The position numbers and the translations under genes were made by a program. Below, piece after piece: positions 44,347 through 53,733 of a stretch of 63,977 nucleotides of DNA (positions within the stretch are counted from its first letter, which is position 1; each line of letters begins with the position of its first letter). Where the stretch lies: contig NZ_ML762425.1 of assembly GCF_009498735.1 (NCBI RefSeq), positions 377,409 to 441,385 of the forward strand, written 5' to 3'. The notes under the pieces were generated by a model. That model was not told the DNA's origin. It worked only from the letters and a program-made list of their open reading frames with translations, and made no database searches. Origin of the DNA: Gracilibacillus oryzae (lineage in GTDB: Bacteria; Bacillota; Bacilli; Bacillales; Amphibacillaceae).

Positions 44347-45513
44347 TTAGAAACTCCTGATTTCTTCACGATACTGGTCGACAGCCTGCTTTAATTTGGG
44401 AAACTGATCATTCGGGAATTGTTCTAAGATAGCTTTAGCAAGTTCAAATGCAACAACATGCTCCATTACGACTGCCGCTGCCGGAACTGCACATGAGTCT
44501 GATCTTTCAATACTAGCACTAAATGGTTCTTTTGATTCGATATCAACACTCTTCAGCGGTTTGTATAATGTAGGAATTGGTTTCATTACACCTTTTACCA
44601 CAATTGGCATTCCTGTTGTCATTCCGCCTTCAAATCCACCTAAGCGGTTTGTTCTCCTGTAATATCCTCGTTCTTCAGACCATAAAATTTCATCATGTAC
44701 CTCACTGCCATTTTTACGTGCAGCTTCAAACCCGATACCAAATTCTACACCTTTGAAGGCATTGATACTTTGAACAGCACCTGCAATACGACCATCTAAT
44801 TTTCTGTCATAATGGACATATGAACCAATTCCTGCCGGCATTCCTTCAATATACACTTCACAAACACCGCCAATCGAATCTCCATCTTTCTTCGCTTGGT
44901 CTATTGCATCCATCATTTTTTGACCTGCCACCTCATCAAGTGAACGGACAGGAGAATCCTCTGATATTTTGATTCTTTCCTGAATCGACAAGTTATCTCT
45001 TTCTTCTGCTTTAATTCCAGCGATTTCTTTGACATAACCAACAATGTTAATACCAAGGTTTTTAAGCAATGTTTTGGCAACTGCTCCTGCAGCAACTCTT
45101 GCTGTAGTCTCTCTTGCAGAAGAACGTTCTAATATATTACGCATATCCCGATGACCATATTTTAATGCACCATTCAAGTCTGCATGACCTGGTCTTGGTC
45201 TAGTAACTACTCTGCGAACATTCTGGTCTTCTGGTACAGGATCTTCTCCCATAACATCAAGCCAGTGTTTAAAATCATCATTATGTACAACAAGGGCAAT
45301 TGGTGAACCTAATGTATATCCATGACGAATACCGCCAACGATATCAACTAAATCCTTCTCAATTTGCATTCTTTTTCCTCTGCCATGTCCTTTTTGACGT
45401 CGCAATAAAGAATCATTTATATCTTCTTTCGTAATTGGCATTTTTGCCGGTAATCCTTCAACAATTGTTGTTTGTTGTTTTCCATGTGATTCACCTGCAG
45501 TTAAATAACGCAA
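44347..45513 (-). CDS. aroC: Chorismate synthase
   Basis: Makes chorismate from EPSP, using reduced FMN. The 388-residue length is normal for the long bacterial type. TAGESHGKQ at the N-terminus, [17 protein letters not shown] (about 38-54), [17 protein letters not shown] and [19 protein letters not shown] (about 129-147) form the signatures. It opens the aro series (aroF in B. subtilis). ATG 45513 follows GGGGGGATTAC; no T-box or leader peptide is visible upstream. Confidence 0.96.
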   Translation of the reverse strand: MRYLTAGESHGKQQTTIVEGLPAKMPITKEDINDSLLRRQKGHGRGKRMQIEKDLVDIVGGIRHGYTLGSPIALVVHNDDFKHWLDVMGEDPVPEDQNVRRVVTRPRPGHADLNGALKYGHRDMRNILERSSARETTARVAAGAVAKTLLKNLGINIVGYVKEIAGIKAEERDNLSIQERIKISEDSPVRSLDEVAGQKMMDAIDQAKKDGDSIGGVCEVYIEGMPAGIGSYVHYDRKLDGRIAGAVQSINAFKGVEFGIGFEAARKNGSEVHDEILWSEERGYYRRTNRLGGFEGGMTTGMPIVVKGVMKPIPTLYKPLKSVDIESKEPFSASIERSDSCAVPAAAVVMEHVVAFELAKAILEQFPNDQFPKLKQAVDQYREEIRSF

Positions 45514-45593
45514 TGTAATCCCCCCATATTTTATTTTTTGTAATACTATAACATAGCTTCACAAGATTGTAAGTATTTTTTTGAGCTATTTAT

Positions 45594-46364
45594 TTATTTT
45601 TTCTCATAGAAAAATGTATCAAGAACTTGATAATCATATTTTTCCGGGTGAAAAATCTGTTCCGTACTTCCTACAAAAAAAACACCATTCGAATTTAATG
45701 ACTGACTGAAATTATGATAAATTGTCTCTTTCGCTTGCTCAGTAAAGTAAATCATCACATTACGGCAAACAATCAGATCAAACCCTTTCGGATAAGGATC
45801 TGCCAATAAATTGTGTTGCTTAAAAGTAATGCATTTTTTTAAATTCTCTTCCACTTTATATGTATTTGCTTCTTGCAATAAATATTTCTTTTTTAACTGT
45901 AATGGAACATCTTGAACAGCCCTGTCACTGTATATCCCTTGTTTGGCACGTGCCAATACATTTGTGTCAAGATCTGTTGCAATGATTTCAATATCTTGTA
46001 ATGGCCAGAATTGGTTCGCTAATATGGCTAAAGTATACGGCTCCTCACCAGTAGAGCATGCTGCACTCCAAATCCTGATTCTGTTCTTTTTCTGTTTCAT
46101 TCTGGGAAGTATTTTATCCTCCAGAACTTTCCACCTGCTCGGATTTCTAAAAAATTCAGAAACATTAATCGTAACCTTATCAAGAAATTCCTGTAGTAAT
46201 GGTTGTTCTTTATTTATTGCTTCAAAATATTGATTGAAGTTTTCATACCCGCGTTTATTTCTTAATGATGTCAGTCGCCTTTTCATCTGCACTTCTTTGT
46301 ACAAGCTTAAATCCAGCCCGGTTTTTTTATATATCTTTTTTACAAAGCTCTGATAATCTTCCAT
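45594..46364 (-). CDS. cheR: Chemotaxis protein methyltransferase CheR
   Basis: Methylates glutamate residues on chemoreceptors with SAM, in adaptation. The 256-residue protein has an N-terminal helical domain (about 1-75), then a SAM methyltransferase domain with IRIWSAACSTGEEPYTLAIL (about 95-114), IIATDLDTNVLARAKQGIY and LIVCRNVMIYF (about 205-215). It is between ndk and aroC as in B. subtilis. It implies a motile organism together with MotI/YpfA at 60888. Confidence 0.95.
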   Translation of the reverse strand: MEDYQSFVKKIYKKTGLDLSLYKEVQMKRRLTSLRNKRGYENFNQYFEAINKEQPLLQEFLDKVTINVSEFFRNPSRWKVLEDKILPRMKQKKNRIRIWSAACSTGEEPYTLAILANQFWPLQDIEIIATDLDTNVLARAKQGIYSDRAVQDVPLQLKKKYLLQEANTYKVEENLKKCITFKQHNLLADPYPKGFDLIVCRNVMIYFTEQAKETIYHNFSQSLNSNGVFFVGSTEQIFHPEKYDYQVLDTFFYEKK

Positions 46365-46400
46365 AGTTGTTCTCCCTTTATGCTTGGAACCTTTTAAAGG

Positions 46401-46847
46401 TTAAGCAAGCCAATCATCAACGGTTTTTTTATATTCAATCAACTCATTTTCCTGGAAGAATATAGAGATCTCCCGTTTGGCGCTTTGCTCTGAGTCTGAG
46501 CCATGAATAACATTTCGATGGGTTACCAGACCGAAGTCTCCTCTAATGGTGCCTGTTTCTGCCTCTTGAGGATTAGTTTTGCCCATCATTTTTCTTGCAG
46601 TTGTAATAACTTCTTTCCCTTCCCAAACCATAGCGAAGACTGGTCCGGAAGTAATAAAGCTTACCAGATTATCAAAAAAGGGCTTCCCTTTATGTTCCTG
46701 ATAATGTGTTTCCGCAAGTTCATTTGTTATTTTCATAAACTTTGCTCCAACAAGTTTAAAGCCTTTTCTTTCAAACCGACTGACTATTTCACCAATAAGA
46801 TTTCTCTGAACTGCATCAGGTTTTACCATTAAAAATGTTCTCTCCAT
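46401..46847 (-). CDS. ndk: Nucleoside diphosphate kinase
   Basis: Equalises NTP pools by phosphate transfer through a phospho-histidine. The 148-residue protein has [20 protein letters not shown] at the start and the active His in [17 protein letters not shown] (about residue 115). [10 protein letters not shown] precedes it. It lies downstream of hepT by 14 nt and upstream of cheR by 36 nt. A small inverted repeat near 46388 is too weak to call a terminator. Confidence 0.97.
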   Translation of the reverse strand: MERTFLMVKPDAVQRNLIGEIVSRFERKGFKLVGAKFMKITNELAETHYQEHKGKPFFDNLVSFITSGPVFAMVWEGKEVITTARKMMGKTNPQEAETGTIRGDFGLVTHRNVIHGSDSEQSAKREISIFFQENELIEYKKTVDDWLA

Positions 46848-46861
46848 AAATACACCTCACA

Positions 46862-47833
46862 TCATATTTTTCGGTTCCCAATATAATTAGCAATATCTTC
46901 TAACGATTTCCTTGCTTTGTTATCAGGCAGGGAATGTAATGACTCATATGCTTTATGTAAATATCGATCACTGATTACTCTAGCTTGTCCAATCGCATTC
47001 GTATCTAAAATTTTATCAATAACTGGCTTTAACTTTTCTTTATTTACAGTGTCTGGACTTTCAAATAAGTCTACTAAATCCTTTTTTATTTGGACATCAT
47101 TCATTGCATACAATACAGGTAATGTAATATTCCCCTGCAGCAGATCACCACCAGCAGGTTTGCCTAACTCTTTCTCTGTACCGGTAAAATCCAGAATATC
47201 ATCAATAATCTGGTAGGACATCCCCATATAATAACCATACCGGAATAATGCCTTTTCTGTCTCCAATGATGTATTGGCAGCAATTGCTCCCAATTGACAG
47301 CTCGAAGATATTAACAGTGCAGTTTTTCTCCGTATTCTCCGTAAATATGTGCGCAAATTCTGATTAAGATTATATTTATCTCTTATCTGTTCAATCTCTC
47401 CGACAGTTAATTCAATCATCGTTTTCGCAAGAATCTGATGTGCTCTCGGATTATCTATTTCTGTAAACTGGTCTAATGCTTTCGCAAAAATAAAATCGCC
47501 TGTCAGCATTGCGATCTGATTATCCCAATTTGCTTTAACCGTTGGCTTTCCTCTTCTTATATCAGAATCGTCAATTACATCATCATGCACCAATGAAGCC
47601 ATATGAATCAATTCTAAAGAACTTGCTACTTTTTTGACACGGTTAATATTATAGTCACCAAACATTGCTGCTAATAAAACAAAAACAGGCCTTAGTCGTT
47701 TCCCTCCTGCTTTTAATAGCTGCAGTGAAGCATCGCGTAAAACGACTTGATCTGTATATATAGTATCTTCAAGCACTGTTTCGATTTGATTTAAATCTTT
47801 TTTTATAAATGAGTAAGTTTTCGCAAGCTTCAT
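46862..47833 (-). CDS. hepT: Heptaprenyl diphosphate synthase component II
   Basis: The catalytic subunit of heptaprenyl diphosphate synthase, which makes the menaquinone-7 side chain. The 323-residue trans-prenyltransferase shows KAGGKRLRPVFVLLAA, the first Asp-rich motif in SLVHDDVIDDSDIRRGKP (about residues 80-97) and the second in YQIIDDILDFTG (about 207-218). It partners with HepS, encoded at 48556, with menG between. The 3-nt gap to menG implies coupling. Confidence 0.96.
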   Translation of the reverse strand: MKLAKTYSFIKKDLNQIETVLEDTIYTDQVVLRDASLQLLKAGGKRLRPVFVLLAAMFGDYNINRVKKVASSLELIHMASLVHDDVIDDSDIRRGKPTVKANWDNQIAMLTGDFIFAKALDQFTEIDNPRAHQILAKTMIELTVGEIEQIRDKYNLNQNLRTYLRRIRRKTALLISSSCQLGAIAANTSLETEKALFRYGYYMGMSYQIIDDILDFTGTEKELGKPAGGDLLQGNITLPVLYAMNDVQIKKDLVDLFESPDTVNKEKLKPVIDKILDTNAIGQARVISDRYLHKAYESLHSLPDNKARKSLEDIANYIGNRKI

Positions 47834-47836
47834 TCT

Positions 47837-48559
47837 TCAGTCACCTTTACTTTTTACTATCTTTTCCCCCATATGCGCTGCCGCTACACCACCTGTATAG
47901 CTTTTTACCTGCACTTTTACTAAACCTGCTTCTGCAAACAACTGTTTTAGTGCTTCTTTACCTGGAAAATCTTTTGCCGATTCATGCAGCCATACATATT
48001 CCTGATAACTTTTGGCAAACACCTTCCCGATTAGTGGCATAATATTTTTAAAATAAAAATAATATAATTGTCTGTATACAGGCAATGTTGGCTGGGATGT
48101 TTCCAGACAAACAACAAGACCGCCTGGCTTCACCACACGATGCATTTCTTTTAATACTTGTAGATAGTCCGGTACATTTCTCAAACCAAAGCCAATTGTC
48201 GCATAATCAAAATAATTATTCGCAAACGGCAGCTCCATTGCATTTCCCTGAGTAAATGATAAATGCTTATATCCAAAAGTCTGATTTCTTTCTTCTGCAA
48301 CTGATAACATATTCTGACTAAAGTCAAGACCGATTACTTCACCAGCCGGGCCGACTTGTTCAGCAAGGGCAAAAGACCAGTCACCAGTTCCGCAGCAGAC
48401 ATCGAGCGCCCTTGCACCCTCTTGTACATCCATTCGTTTCATCACATCTTTACGCCACGTTTTATGTCTTTGAAAGGAAATGATAGAATTCATTGTGTCA
48501 TAATTACTGTAAATCTTTTCAAATACTTGATGGACTCTTTCTTCCTTTGATTGTTTCAT
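47837..48559 (-). CDS. menG: Demethylmenaquinone methyltransferase
   Basis: Methylates demethylmenaquinone to menaquinone using SAM. The 240-residue UbiE/COQ5-type protein has the SAM-binding [20 protein letters not shown] (about 49-68) and [17 protein letters not shown] (about 75-91). [20 protein letters not shown] and [20 protein letters not shown] are conserved. Its ATG overlaps the hepS stop by 4 nt. In B. subtilis it is the middle gene of gerC. Confidence 0.96.
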   Translation of the reverse strand: MKQSKEERVHQVFEKIYSNYDTMNSIISFQRHKTWRKDVMKRMDVQEGARALDVCCGTGDWSFALAEQVGPAGEVIGLDFSQNMLSVAEERNQTFGYKHLSFTQGNAMELPFANNYFDYATIGFGLRNVPDYLQVLKEMHRVVKPGGLVVCLETSQPTLPVYRQLYYFYFKNIMPLIGKVFAKSYQEYVWLHESAKDFPGKEALKQLFAEAGLVKVQVKSYTGGVAAAHMGEKIVKSKGD

Positions 48560-49350
48560 TTTGATAATCCTTCTTCCAATACTGAGTTGACATGTAATAA
48601 ATTACTATTTCTTATCTCATGCTGAAAATTTTGAATCAACATATCGAATTGTGGCGGCAATTTTTTTTGATAGTTTTTGATTTTCTTTATTGTCAGATCT
48701 ATCATAGAGAACAGCATGCTTTCTAATTCGTTCACCGACATGTCTTTGCCGACATTATGAAGCAATAAGTCCTGAAAGAAAGAATGACCACTATTTTTGA
48801 ATTTCCACCACTCTAATTGCAATTTCTTAAACAATATCCACTTTCCCATGTATTCAATCCCCTGCTCTAATTCAAAGTATGTGGCAACTTTATTTAATAA
48901 AGCAGTTTCGATTTTTTCGTATTCCTGAAGAAAAGTCTCGATATCGTCGAATTGTTGATAATATACAAAAGCTTTCTGTTGTGTCATTTCATTAATTCCC
49001 TTCGCTAATTGACGGACAAAGGAAATGTCTTTTGCTTTCGCCAGCAGTTGATAATAAATTCCTGAATAGAAATCACCGGCCAGCACAGTAAGCTGCTGGT
49101 TTTTGATTAAGTGTTTGTCTTTTTGCGGGAATGATCTGAATATCTGATCATGAGTATTTAATGCCAGTTGAACGATCATTGTACTGACAATGTAATGATC
49201 CTTTTGCAATTGATGAGAAGTCATGGCATGTAATGCAAATAATTTATACTCTTCAATATCCGGCTGCTCAAGGTTCATAAATAGATAGTCTTGCTTTATA
49301 TTTTTATGTATTCGTTTTTTATAATAATTTATTAATTGTTTAGATTTCAA
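48556..49350 (-). CDS. hepS: Heptaprenyl diphosphate synthase component I
   Basis: The small non-catalytic partner of HepT that sets chain length. The 264-residue helical protein shows the family run [20 protein letters not shown] (about residues 35-54) and the [19 protein letters not shown] (about 88-106) block. In B. subtilis it follows mtrB; here hbs is upstream with no mtrB or folE between. An extended -10 promoter lies at 49397. Confidence 0.9.
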   Translation of the reverse strand: MKSKQLINYYKKRIHKNIKQDYLFMNLEQPDIEEYKLFALHAMTSHQLQKDHYIVSTMIVQLALNTHDQIFRSFPQKDKHLIKNQQLTVLAGDFYSGIYYQLLAKAKDISFVRQLAKGINEMTQQKAFVYYQQFDDIETFLQEYEKIETALLNKVATYFELEQGIEYMGKWILFKKLQLEWWKFKNSGHSFFQDLLLHNVGKDMSVNELESMLFSMIDLTIKKIKNYQKKLPPQFDMLIQNFQHEIRNSNLLHVNSVLEEGLSK

Positions 49351-49665
49351 AAAAACTCACCGCAATTCTTATTAGAATCCAATATTATATTAACATAGTA
49401 TATCATAACTTTACATATTTCACGCCATAATATCTAGGAATAACAAGAAAAAATCATTTCCAATAAAGTCAGACTTTGATCATTTGGGGTTTTTCTATGT
49501 CCAGCTGATCATTAGCGAAACATATCAGGATGCATAGCGTCTGTTTATCCCCCACTAACTTTCTTCCTGTTACTTGAATCTTTTCGCTTAGGGCATTACA
49601 GACGGTTGGCGCTGTGATAAAGCCGCCTCTACCCTTTTAAACCAACTGTATAAGAATATGATTTC
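49351..49665. other. Intergenic region between hepS and hbs holding a promoter and an unexplained GC-richer block
   Basis: About 315 nt lie between hepS and the hbs terminator. The hepS side has the extended -10 element TGATATACT (minus strand; hexamer at 49402-49397). The stretch about 49490-49650 is richer in G+C than its surroundings. It contains CGTCTG/CAGACG arms and a 53-codon open but start-less frame on the minus strand ending near 49470. In B. subtilis this slot holds folE (mtrA) and mtrB; neither is here. Confidence 0.5.
49397..49402 (-). promoter_or_regulatory. Extended -10 promoter for hepS-menG-hepT
   Basis: On the minus strand, TGATATACT carries the TGn extension plus TATACT, about 50 nt upstream of the hepS start. 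No good -35 hexamer is seen. Confidence 0.5.
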
Positions 49666-49694
49666 AAAAAAAAAGAGCGCATTGAAAAATGCAC
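49666..49694 (-). terminator. Terminator of hbs
   Basis: On the minus strand, GTGCATTTTTCAATGCGC forms a 7-bp GC-containing stem and is followed by a T9 run, about 30 nt after the hbs stop. Confidence 0.88.
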
Positions 49695-49722
49695 CCTTTT
49701 TGCCCGTATGTAATACCATATA

Positions 49723-49995
49723 TTATTTAACGATATCTTTAAGGGCTTTACCTGGTTTAAAAGCAGGAACTTTACTTGCTGGAATTTCAATTTCATCCCC
49801 AGTTTGTGGATTACGTCCTTTACGTGCAGCACGCTCACGTACTTCGAAGTTTCCAAAACCGATTAATTGAACTTTGTCTCCATCTTTAAGTGAATCCATG
49901 ATAGATTCGAAAACCGCATCTACTGCTTTTGTAGCGTCTTTTTTAGAAAGTTCGCTTTTCTCAGCAACGGCATTAATTAGATCTGTTTTATTCAT
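49723..49995 (-). CDS. hbs: DNA-binding protein HU (HBsu)
   Basis: A 90-residue histone-like protein that bends and compacts DNA. It begins [20 protein letters not shown]. The dimer core [26 protein letters not shown] precedes the DNA-binding arm, which has the signature [21 protein letters not shown] (about residues 46-66; NPQTG at the arm). A longer frame to 50034 exists, but the strong site GGAGGAGGTGAATGTC precedes ATG 49995. It has its own promoter (50089) and terminator. Confidence 0.97.
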   Translation of the reverse strand: MNKTDLINAVAEKSELSKKDATKAVDAVFESIMDSLKDGDKVQLIGFGNFEVRERAARKGRNPQTGDEIEIPASKVPAFKPGKALKDIVK

Positions 49996-50318
49996 GACAT
50001 TCACCTCCTCCCAAAATAAGCTATAAGAACTCAATTGACATGCAAGAATTTATAGCTGTTTATCACCAAATGTTTGATGACAAGGCTTATAATAACTGAG
50101 ATTTAGATATAATTCAACAAAAATAATTCTTTTCATACAGATTTTTTAAAAAATCTGCTAATAAATCTCATTGAATTAATCAGAATGTTAACACATGCCT
50201 GTTCACTATGCAAGTGATTTCAAATATTGATATATCAACATTTCTCTGTATTATCCAAATCTAGTATTTATGCTATACATTATTGACAGGAAATGTAGTG
50301 CATATACTGTCCAAAATA
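49996..50318. other. Intergenic region between hbs and the spoIVA terminator
   Basis: About 320 nt of AT-rich sequence. The only convincing element is the hbs promoter near 50089-50117. A short palindrome GATTTTTTAAAAAATC (about 50140-50155) lies farther upstream. The plus-strand TTGACA at 50284 has only a 14-nt spacer to TATACT and is not called. No ORF or RNA gene is visible. Confidence 0.5.
50089..50117 (-). promoter_or_regulatory. Sigma-A promoter candidate of hbs
   Basis: On the minus strand, TTGAAT (50117-50112), a 17-nt spacer and TATTAT (50094-50089) lie about 94 nt upstream of the hbs start. Confidence 0.6.
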
Positions 50319-50350
50319 AAAAAGCGTAACGCAGATTGCATAACGCTTTT
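50319..50350 (-). terminator. Terminator of spoIVA
   Basis: On the minus strand, AAAAGCGTTATGC...GCGTTACGCTTTTTT forms an imperfect but GC-containing stem with a T6 run, 18 nt after the stop. Confidence 0.88.
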
Positions 50351-50367
50351 CAGGAATAATTATCCAA

Positions 50368-51846
50368 TTATAAAATGATAGCTATTAATCCTCCAGAGCC
50401 TTCATTTATGATTCGTTCTAATGTTTCTTTTAATTTAAATCTTGCATTCTCCGGCATTAATGACAATTTCGCCTGTATACCTTCTCTCACAATCGAACTT
50501 AGTGATCTGCCAAAAATATCTGACTGCCAAATTGATAATGGATCCTCTTCAAAATCCTGCATTAAGTATCTTACCAATTCTTCACTTTGCTTTTCAGTTC
50601 CAATAATCGGAGCAAACTCAGATTCCACATCTACCTTTATCATATGAATGGAAGGAGCAACCGCTTTTAATCTTACCCCGAATCTCGGTCCCTGACGGAT
50701 GATTTCAGGCTCTTCTAAGGCCATATCCTGCAAAGCTGGTGCTGCAACCCCATAACCTGTTTGTTTCACCATTTTTAATGCATCAGCAATCTGGTCATAT
50801 TCTTTTTTTGCATTAGTAAATTCCTGCATCAGCTGCAATAAGTGATCTTTTCCCCTAATTTCTTCTCCAACAATCTCTTTCAGAACTTGGTCGTACAATT
50901 CATTTGGTGCATGCAGATCAATATCAGCAATACCTTCACCCATTTCAATTCCGGCTAGTGCTGCATGCTCAATAAAATCGAACTGATCAAAATGCCCGAT
51001 CACATTGTCTACATCGCGTAATCTTTTAATATCCTTAACTGTGTCTTCAATAGCCTCTTGATAGTTTTGTCTCAACCAGTGATTATCATCAAGTACCAAT
51101 ACCCAGCTAGGTAAATTAACATTTACCTCGAGTACAGGAAATTCATACAATACTTCACGCAGCACATTATTAATATCATGTTCTGTCATGCTTTCAACAC
51201 TCATGGCAAGTACAGGAATATCGAACTTCTCTGTTAACTCTTGTCTTAATAATTCTGTTTCCTGTTTATATGGTTGTACAGAATTTATTATCATGATAAA
51301 TGGCTTTCCAACTTCATTCAGTTCTTCTACAATTCTGTTCTCTGCTTCGATATAATCTTCCCGAGGAATTTCACCAATACTGCCATCTGTCGTGACAACT
51401 ATCCCCATAGTAGAATGTTCCTGAATAACCTTGCGTGTCCCAATTTCTGCTGCATCATGAAAAGGAATTGGTTCCTCATACCATGGAGTATGGATCATTC
51501 GAGGTCCGTTTTCATCCTCAAATCCCTGAGCACCTTTTACCGTGTACCCAACACAATCAACTAATCTGACATTGACTTCTAATCCTTCTTCCACATGTAA
51601 TTTAACAGCTTGATTTGGAATAAATTTTGGTTCTGTTGTCATTATCGTGCGACCCGCTGCGCTTTGCGGCAGTTCATCTTGAGCTCTTAGTCGATCACTT
51701 TCATTCGGGATATTAGGTAAAACTGTTTTTTCCATAAATTTCTTAATAAAAGTAGATTTACCTGTTCGAACAGCACCGACTACTCCTAAATAAATATCCC
51801 CGTTCGTGCGTTTTGAAATATCCTTAAAGATATCTACCCTTTCCAA
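50368..51846 (-). CDS. spoIVA: Stage IV sporulation protein A (spore coat morphogenetic ATPase)
   Basis: SpoIVA polymerises on the outer forespore surface using ATP hydrolysis to build the coat basement layer. From TTG 51846 the protein has 492 residues, exactly the size of B. subtilis SpoIVA. Walker A is GVVGAVRTGKSTFIKKF (about 20-36), the sensor threonine lies in GRTIMTTEPKFIP (about 64-76), and LVDCVGYTV follows. The C-terminus GSGGLIAIIL is the membrane/SpoVM-contacting end. A start at 51870 would place the GGGAGGGGATC site inside the gene, so TTG 51846 is preferred. A sigma-E promoter lies upstream. Confidence 0.97.
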   Translation of the reverse strand: MERVDIFKDISKRTNGDIYLGVVGAVRTGKSTFIKKFMEKTVLPNIPNESDRLRAQDELPQSAAGRTIMTTEPKFIPNQAVKLHVEEGLEVNVRLVDCVGYTVKGAQGFEDENGPRMIHTPWYEEPIPFHDAAEIGTRKVIQEHSTMGIVVTTDGSIGEIPREDYIEAENRIVEELNEVGKPFIMIINSVQPYKQETELLRQELTEKFDIPVLAMSVESMTEHDINNVLREVLYEFPVLEVNVNLPSWVLVLDDNHWLRQNYQEAIEDTVKDIKRLRDVDNVIGHFDQFDFIEHAALAGIEMGEGIADIDLHAPNELYDQVLKEIVGEEIRGKDHLLQLMQEFTNAKKEYDQIADALKMVKQTGYGVAAPALQDMALEEPEIIRQGPRFGVRLKAVAPSIHMIKVDVESEFAPIIGTEKQSEELVRYLMQDFEEDPLSIWQSDIFGRSLSSIVREGIQAKLSLMPENARFKLKETLERIINEGSGGLIAIIL

Positions 51847-52111
51847 ATGATCCCCTCCCGATCTATTCAACTTAAAATTACTCGAATCATTGACATTGTT
51901 AGTTTATGATGTTGTCCTATTAAAATATGCTAATATTTATCGAATAATTAAATTTCTTTTTTCACACCCTTGTGTTGGATTAGAAATAACTAGTAGATCA
52001 TATGAGGCAAATTAGAAGGATATGCTAACTTTCATTTTTAAGTTTAAATAAGAAACAAGAAATACCGGTGTTTATCTAGTGGAACTTTCATAGTTTTTGG
52101 AAATGTAATAT
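51847..52111. other. Intergenic region upstream of spoIVA
   Basis: About 265 nt between the spoIVA start and the yphF terminator. It contains the sigma-E promoter (51901-51930). The remainder, about 51935-52110, is AT-rich and shows no ORF, RNA or repeat. Confidence 0.5.
51901..51930 (-). promoter_or_regulatory. Sigma-E promoter of spoIVA
   Basis: On the minus strand, GCATATT (51930-51924) matches the sigma-E -35 pattern kmATATT. After a 15-nt spacer, CATAAACT (51908-51901) matches CATACAmT at seven of eight positions. The start codon is about 55 nt downstream. Confidence 0.75.
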
Positions 52112-52160
52112 AAAAAAACCGAACGAATTCGCAGGTAGACAACTGGAATAATCGTTCGGT
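52112..52160 (-). terminator. Terminator of yphF
   Basis: On the minus strand, ACCGAACGA and TCGTTCGGT pair over about 30 nt of loop, with a T7 run after. It lies about 22 nt after the yphF stop. Confidence 0.85.
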
Positions 52161-52181
52161 ATTAAATAGCTTGTTTACTAT

Positions 52182-52904
52182 CTATTTTTTATAATCGGAA
52201 GAAAAAACTGGTTCCCCATCTTTCAAGGTATACGGTATGGAATATGCCGGGACGATCGGATAGTTATCGGTAAGTATTTTTCTTACATCTTCTTCTGCTT
52301 GATATGGCTTATCCGTATTTTCCAGTAATTTATATATTTCCATCCTGTAATCGATTAATAATTCCCCGTTTGTATCAATTAGAACAGGTAGATTATTAGT
52401 AGAGTATGGGCTCTTCACGAAAGGCGCAGCATCTAAGTTTAATTCTTCGTATTTTAATGAATAAACGCCATCAGCCACTTTCTTTCCGAATGGAGGGTAC
52501 TCATTTTCACTAATATATATATCCAGACGTTGCTGGATATCCCTTAACTGATCTGTTACTCTTAAATCAATTACTTTAACAACCGGTTCTGTTTCCACAT
52601 TAATTAATACGTATTTATATATTCCACCGCTTTCAAAAGCAGTCCCTGGAATAGACTGGATCAGGTTGTTTTGTTTTAACATGTTAAAGTCAATCATATA
52701 CTTCTGATAAATAGGTGTGTCGTTCTCTTTAGTATAGATTGGTAATCTGCCCTCATTTTGTGCAGCATACTGATTAATTGCCTGCTGCACCATTTCAAGC
52801 TGTGCATCATTTGAAATTTGATTTTGACTCAAATTTTCTGATGGGTACATACAGCCAGTTAACAGCAGTAAAATAATAAATAACAGAATATTTTTATGTA
52901 TCAT
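52182..52904 (-). CDS. yphF: YphF-like lipoprotein
   Basis: A 240-residue probable lipoprotein: the signal MIHKNILLFIILLLLTGC gives the lipobox LLTGC (Cys18). The mature part has two similar segments of alternating QQAINQYAAQNEGRLPI and QQRLDIYISENEYPPFG. The function is unknown to me. It is adjacent to spoIVA as in B. subtilis, where the yphF-yphE pair lies upstream of spoIVA. It has its own terminator and lies 20 nt after yphE. Confidence 0.85.
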   Translation of the reverse strand: MIHKNILLFIILLLLTGCMYPSENLSQNQISNDAQLEMVQQAINQYAAQNEGRLPIYTKENDTPIYQKYMIDFNMLKQNNLIQSIPGTAFESGGIYKYVLINVETEPVVKVIDLRVTDQLRDIQQRLDIYISENEYPPFGKKVADGVYSLKYEELNLDAAPFVKSPYSTNNLPVLIDTNGELLIDYRMEIYKLLENTDKPYQAEEDVRKILTDNYPIVPAYSIPYTLKDGEPVFSSDYKK

Positions 52905-52924
52905 TCTTCTTTCGAACCTCCCAA

Positions 52925-53122
52925 TTATGATGTCGGTCCTCTTAGTACGACGAAACCAATAATAAAACCACCGAGTATTAGAAAAATATAAGCAATGAAT
53001 GCGACGATGACTGCGAGAACACCTTTTAATTTATAACGACTTAATAATATCAGACCAATTGCTAAAAATAGTGCAATCATTCCAGCAAAAGATACCCACA
53101 TCATCATCATGGAAGCTGACAT
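52925..53122 (-). CDS. yphE: YphE-like small membrane protein (DUF2768)
   Basis: A 65-residue protein with two transmembrane helices (about residues 6-26 and 38-60) and a short RYKLKGVL loop, of the DUF2768 family. The function is unknown. A longer frame to 53206 exists, but ATG 53122 (MSASMMMM) gives the family size and has AAAGGATGG upstream. It is cotranscribed with yphF (20-nt gap). Confidence 0.8.
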   Translation of the reverse strand: MSASMMMMWVSFAGMIALFLAIGLILLSRYKLKGVLAVIVAFIAYIFLILGGFIIGFVVLRGPTS

Positions 53123-53281
53123 GAATAGTACCATCCTTTCTTTCTCTGTATAATATCGTGATAAAAACATAATTACTAGTATACCATATAAGCAATTTTG
53201 AGCCACTTGTTTTCTAATAAGTTCAAGAAAAGTTAAAAATCAATTCAACTTTCTTATATGTAACGAAGAATAAATAAAAAA

Positions 53282-53313
53282 ACCGAAGTAGAAGGGGCAG
53301 AATCTACTCCGGT
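53282..53313 (-). terminator. Terminator downstream of spoVIF
   Basis: On the minus strand, ACCGGAGTAGA...TCTACTTCGGT is an 11-position stem with one G-T pair, followed by a T6 run. It lies about 100 nt after the spoVIF stop and before yphE. Confidence 0.82.
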
Positions 53314-53413
53314 AATGACTAAATAAATACCCAGTTGCACCCTGAAAGTGAATGCTTGTGCGATTTATTGTATGCGAAGCAATTTCACATTGCATCCTCA
53401 TGTGCCTATAATA

Positions 53414-53674
53414 TCACTTTTTAAATAGTTTACTTAATGTGTTTATGTCTGCAGGCATATTATTGTTCGTAATAGCCCGAACAATTTTATCTTCTTTTTC
53501 CTTAGAAACGGGTTTGCCAGCCATGTTCGCTAATTGCCTAATCAGCTTTCTTACTGTTGCTTCATCAGAAAAATCAGCATTTTGAACAGATTGGGCTACT
53601 TTTAATATTTCGTCTGATTTGATATTTGACTTCTTCTGAATTTGGTCAAACATATTTTGTTTAAAATCGCTCAC
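53414..53674 (-). CDS. spoVIF: Stage VI sporulation protein F (SpoVIF-like)
   Basis: An 86-residue protein. The family block is VQNADFSDEATVRKLIRQLANMAGKPVSKEKEDKIVRAI (about residues 31-69), read here in short motifs: FSDEATVR, GKPVSKEKED and NNNMP. In B. subtilis SpoVIF is made in the mother cell under sigma-K and supports late coat maturation. GTG 53674 has AGGAGGAGAAACA upstream. A sigma-K-like promoter is at 53705. B. subtilis keeps its spoVIF elsewhere. Confidence 0.83.
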   Translation of the reverse strand: MSDFKQNMFDQIQKKSNIKSDEILKVAQSVQNADFSDEATVRKLIRQLANMAGKPVSKEKEDKIVRAITNNNMPADINTLSKLFKK

Positions 53675-53704
53675 TGTTTCTCCTCCTTACTATAGATCTC
53701 TTTT

Positions 53705-53733
53705 TATAGTATGCAGAGGGAGACCAAACAGTT
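53705..53733 (-). promoter_or_regulatory. Candidate sigma-K promoter of spoVIF
   Basis: On the minus strand, AACT (53733-53730), 16 nt and CATACTATA (53713-53705) fit the sigma-K -10 pattern CATAnnnTA, with AC at -35. The -35 overlaps the gpsA stop codon. Confidence 0.55.

Noticed and set aside
45514-45593. T-box or attenuator upstream of the aro operon
   Set aside because: The 80-nt gap has no specifier loop, T-box sequence or leader peptide.
49629-49856. A 75-codon minus-strand frame across the end of hbs
   Set aside because: It overlaps hbs in a different frame, passes through the terminator and matches nothing.
50284-50310. TTGACA...TATACT on the plus strand as a promoter
   Set aside because: The spacer is only 14 nt and no plus-strand gene follows; the hbs promoter on the minus strand is a better reading of the region.
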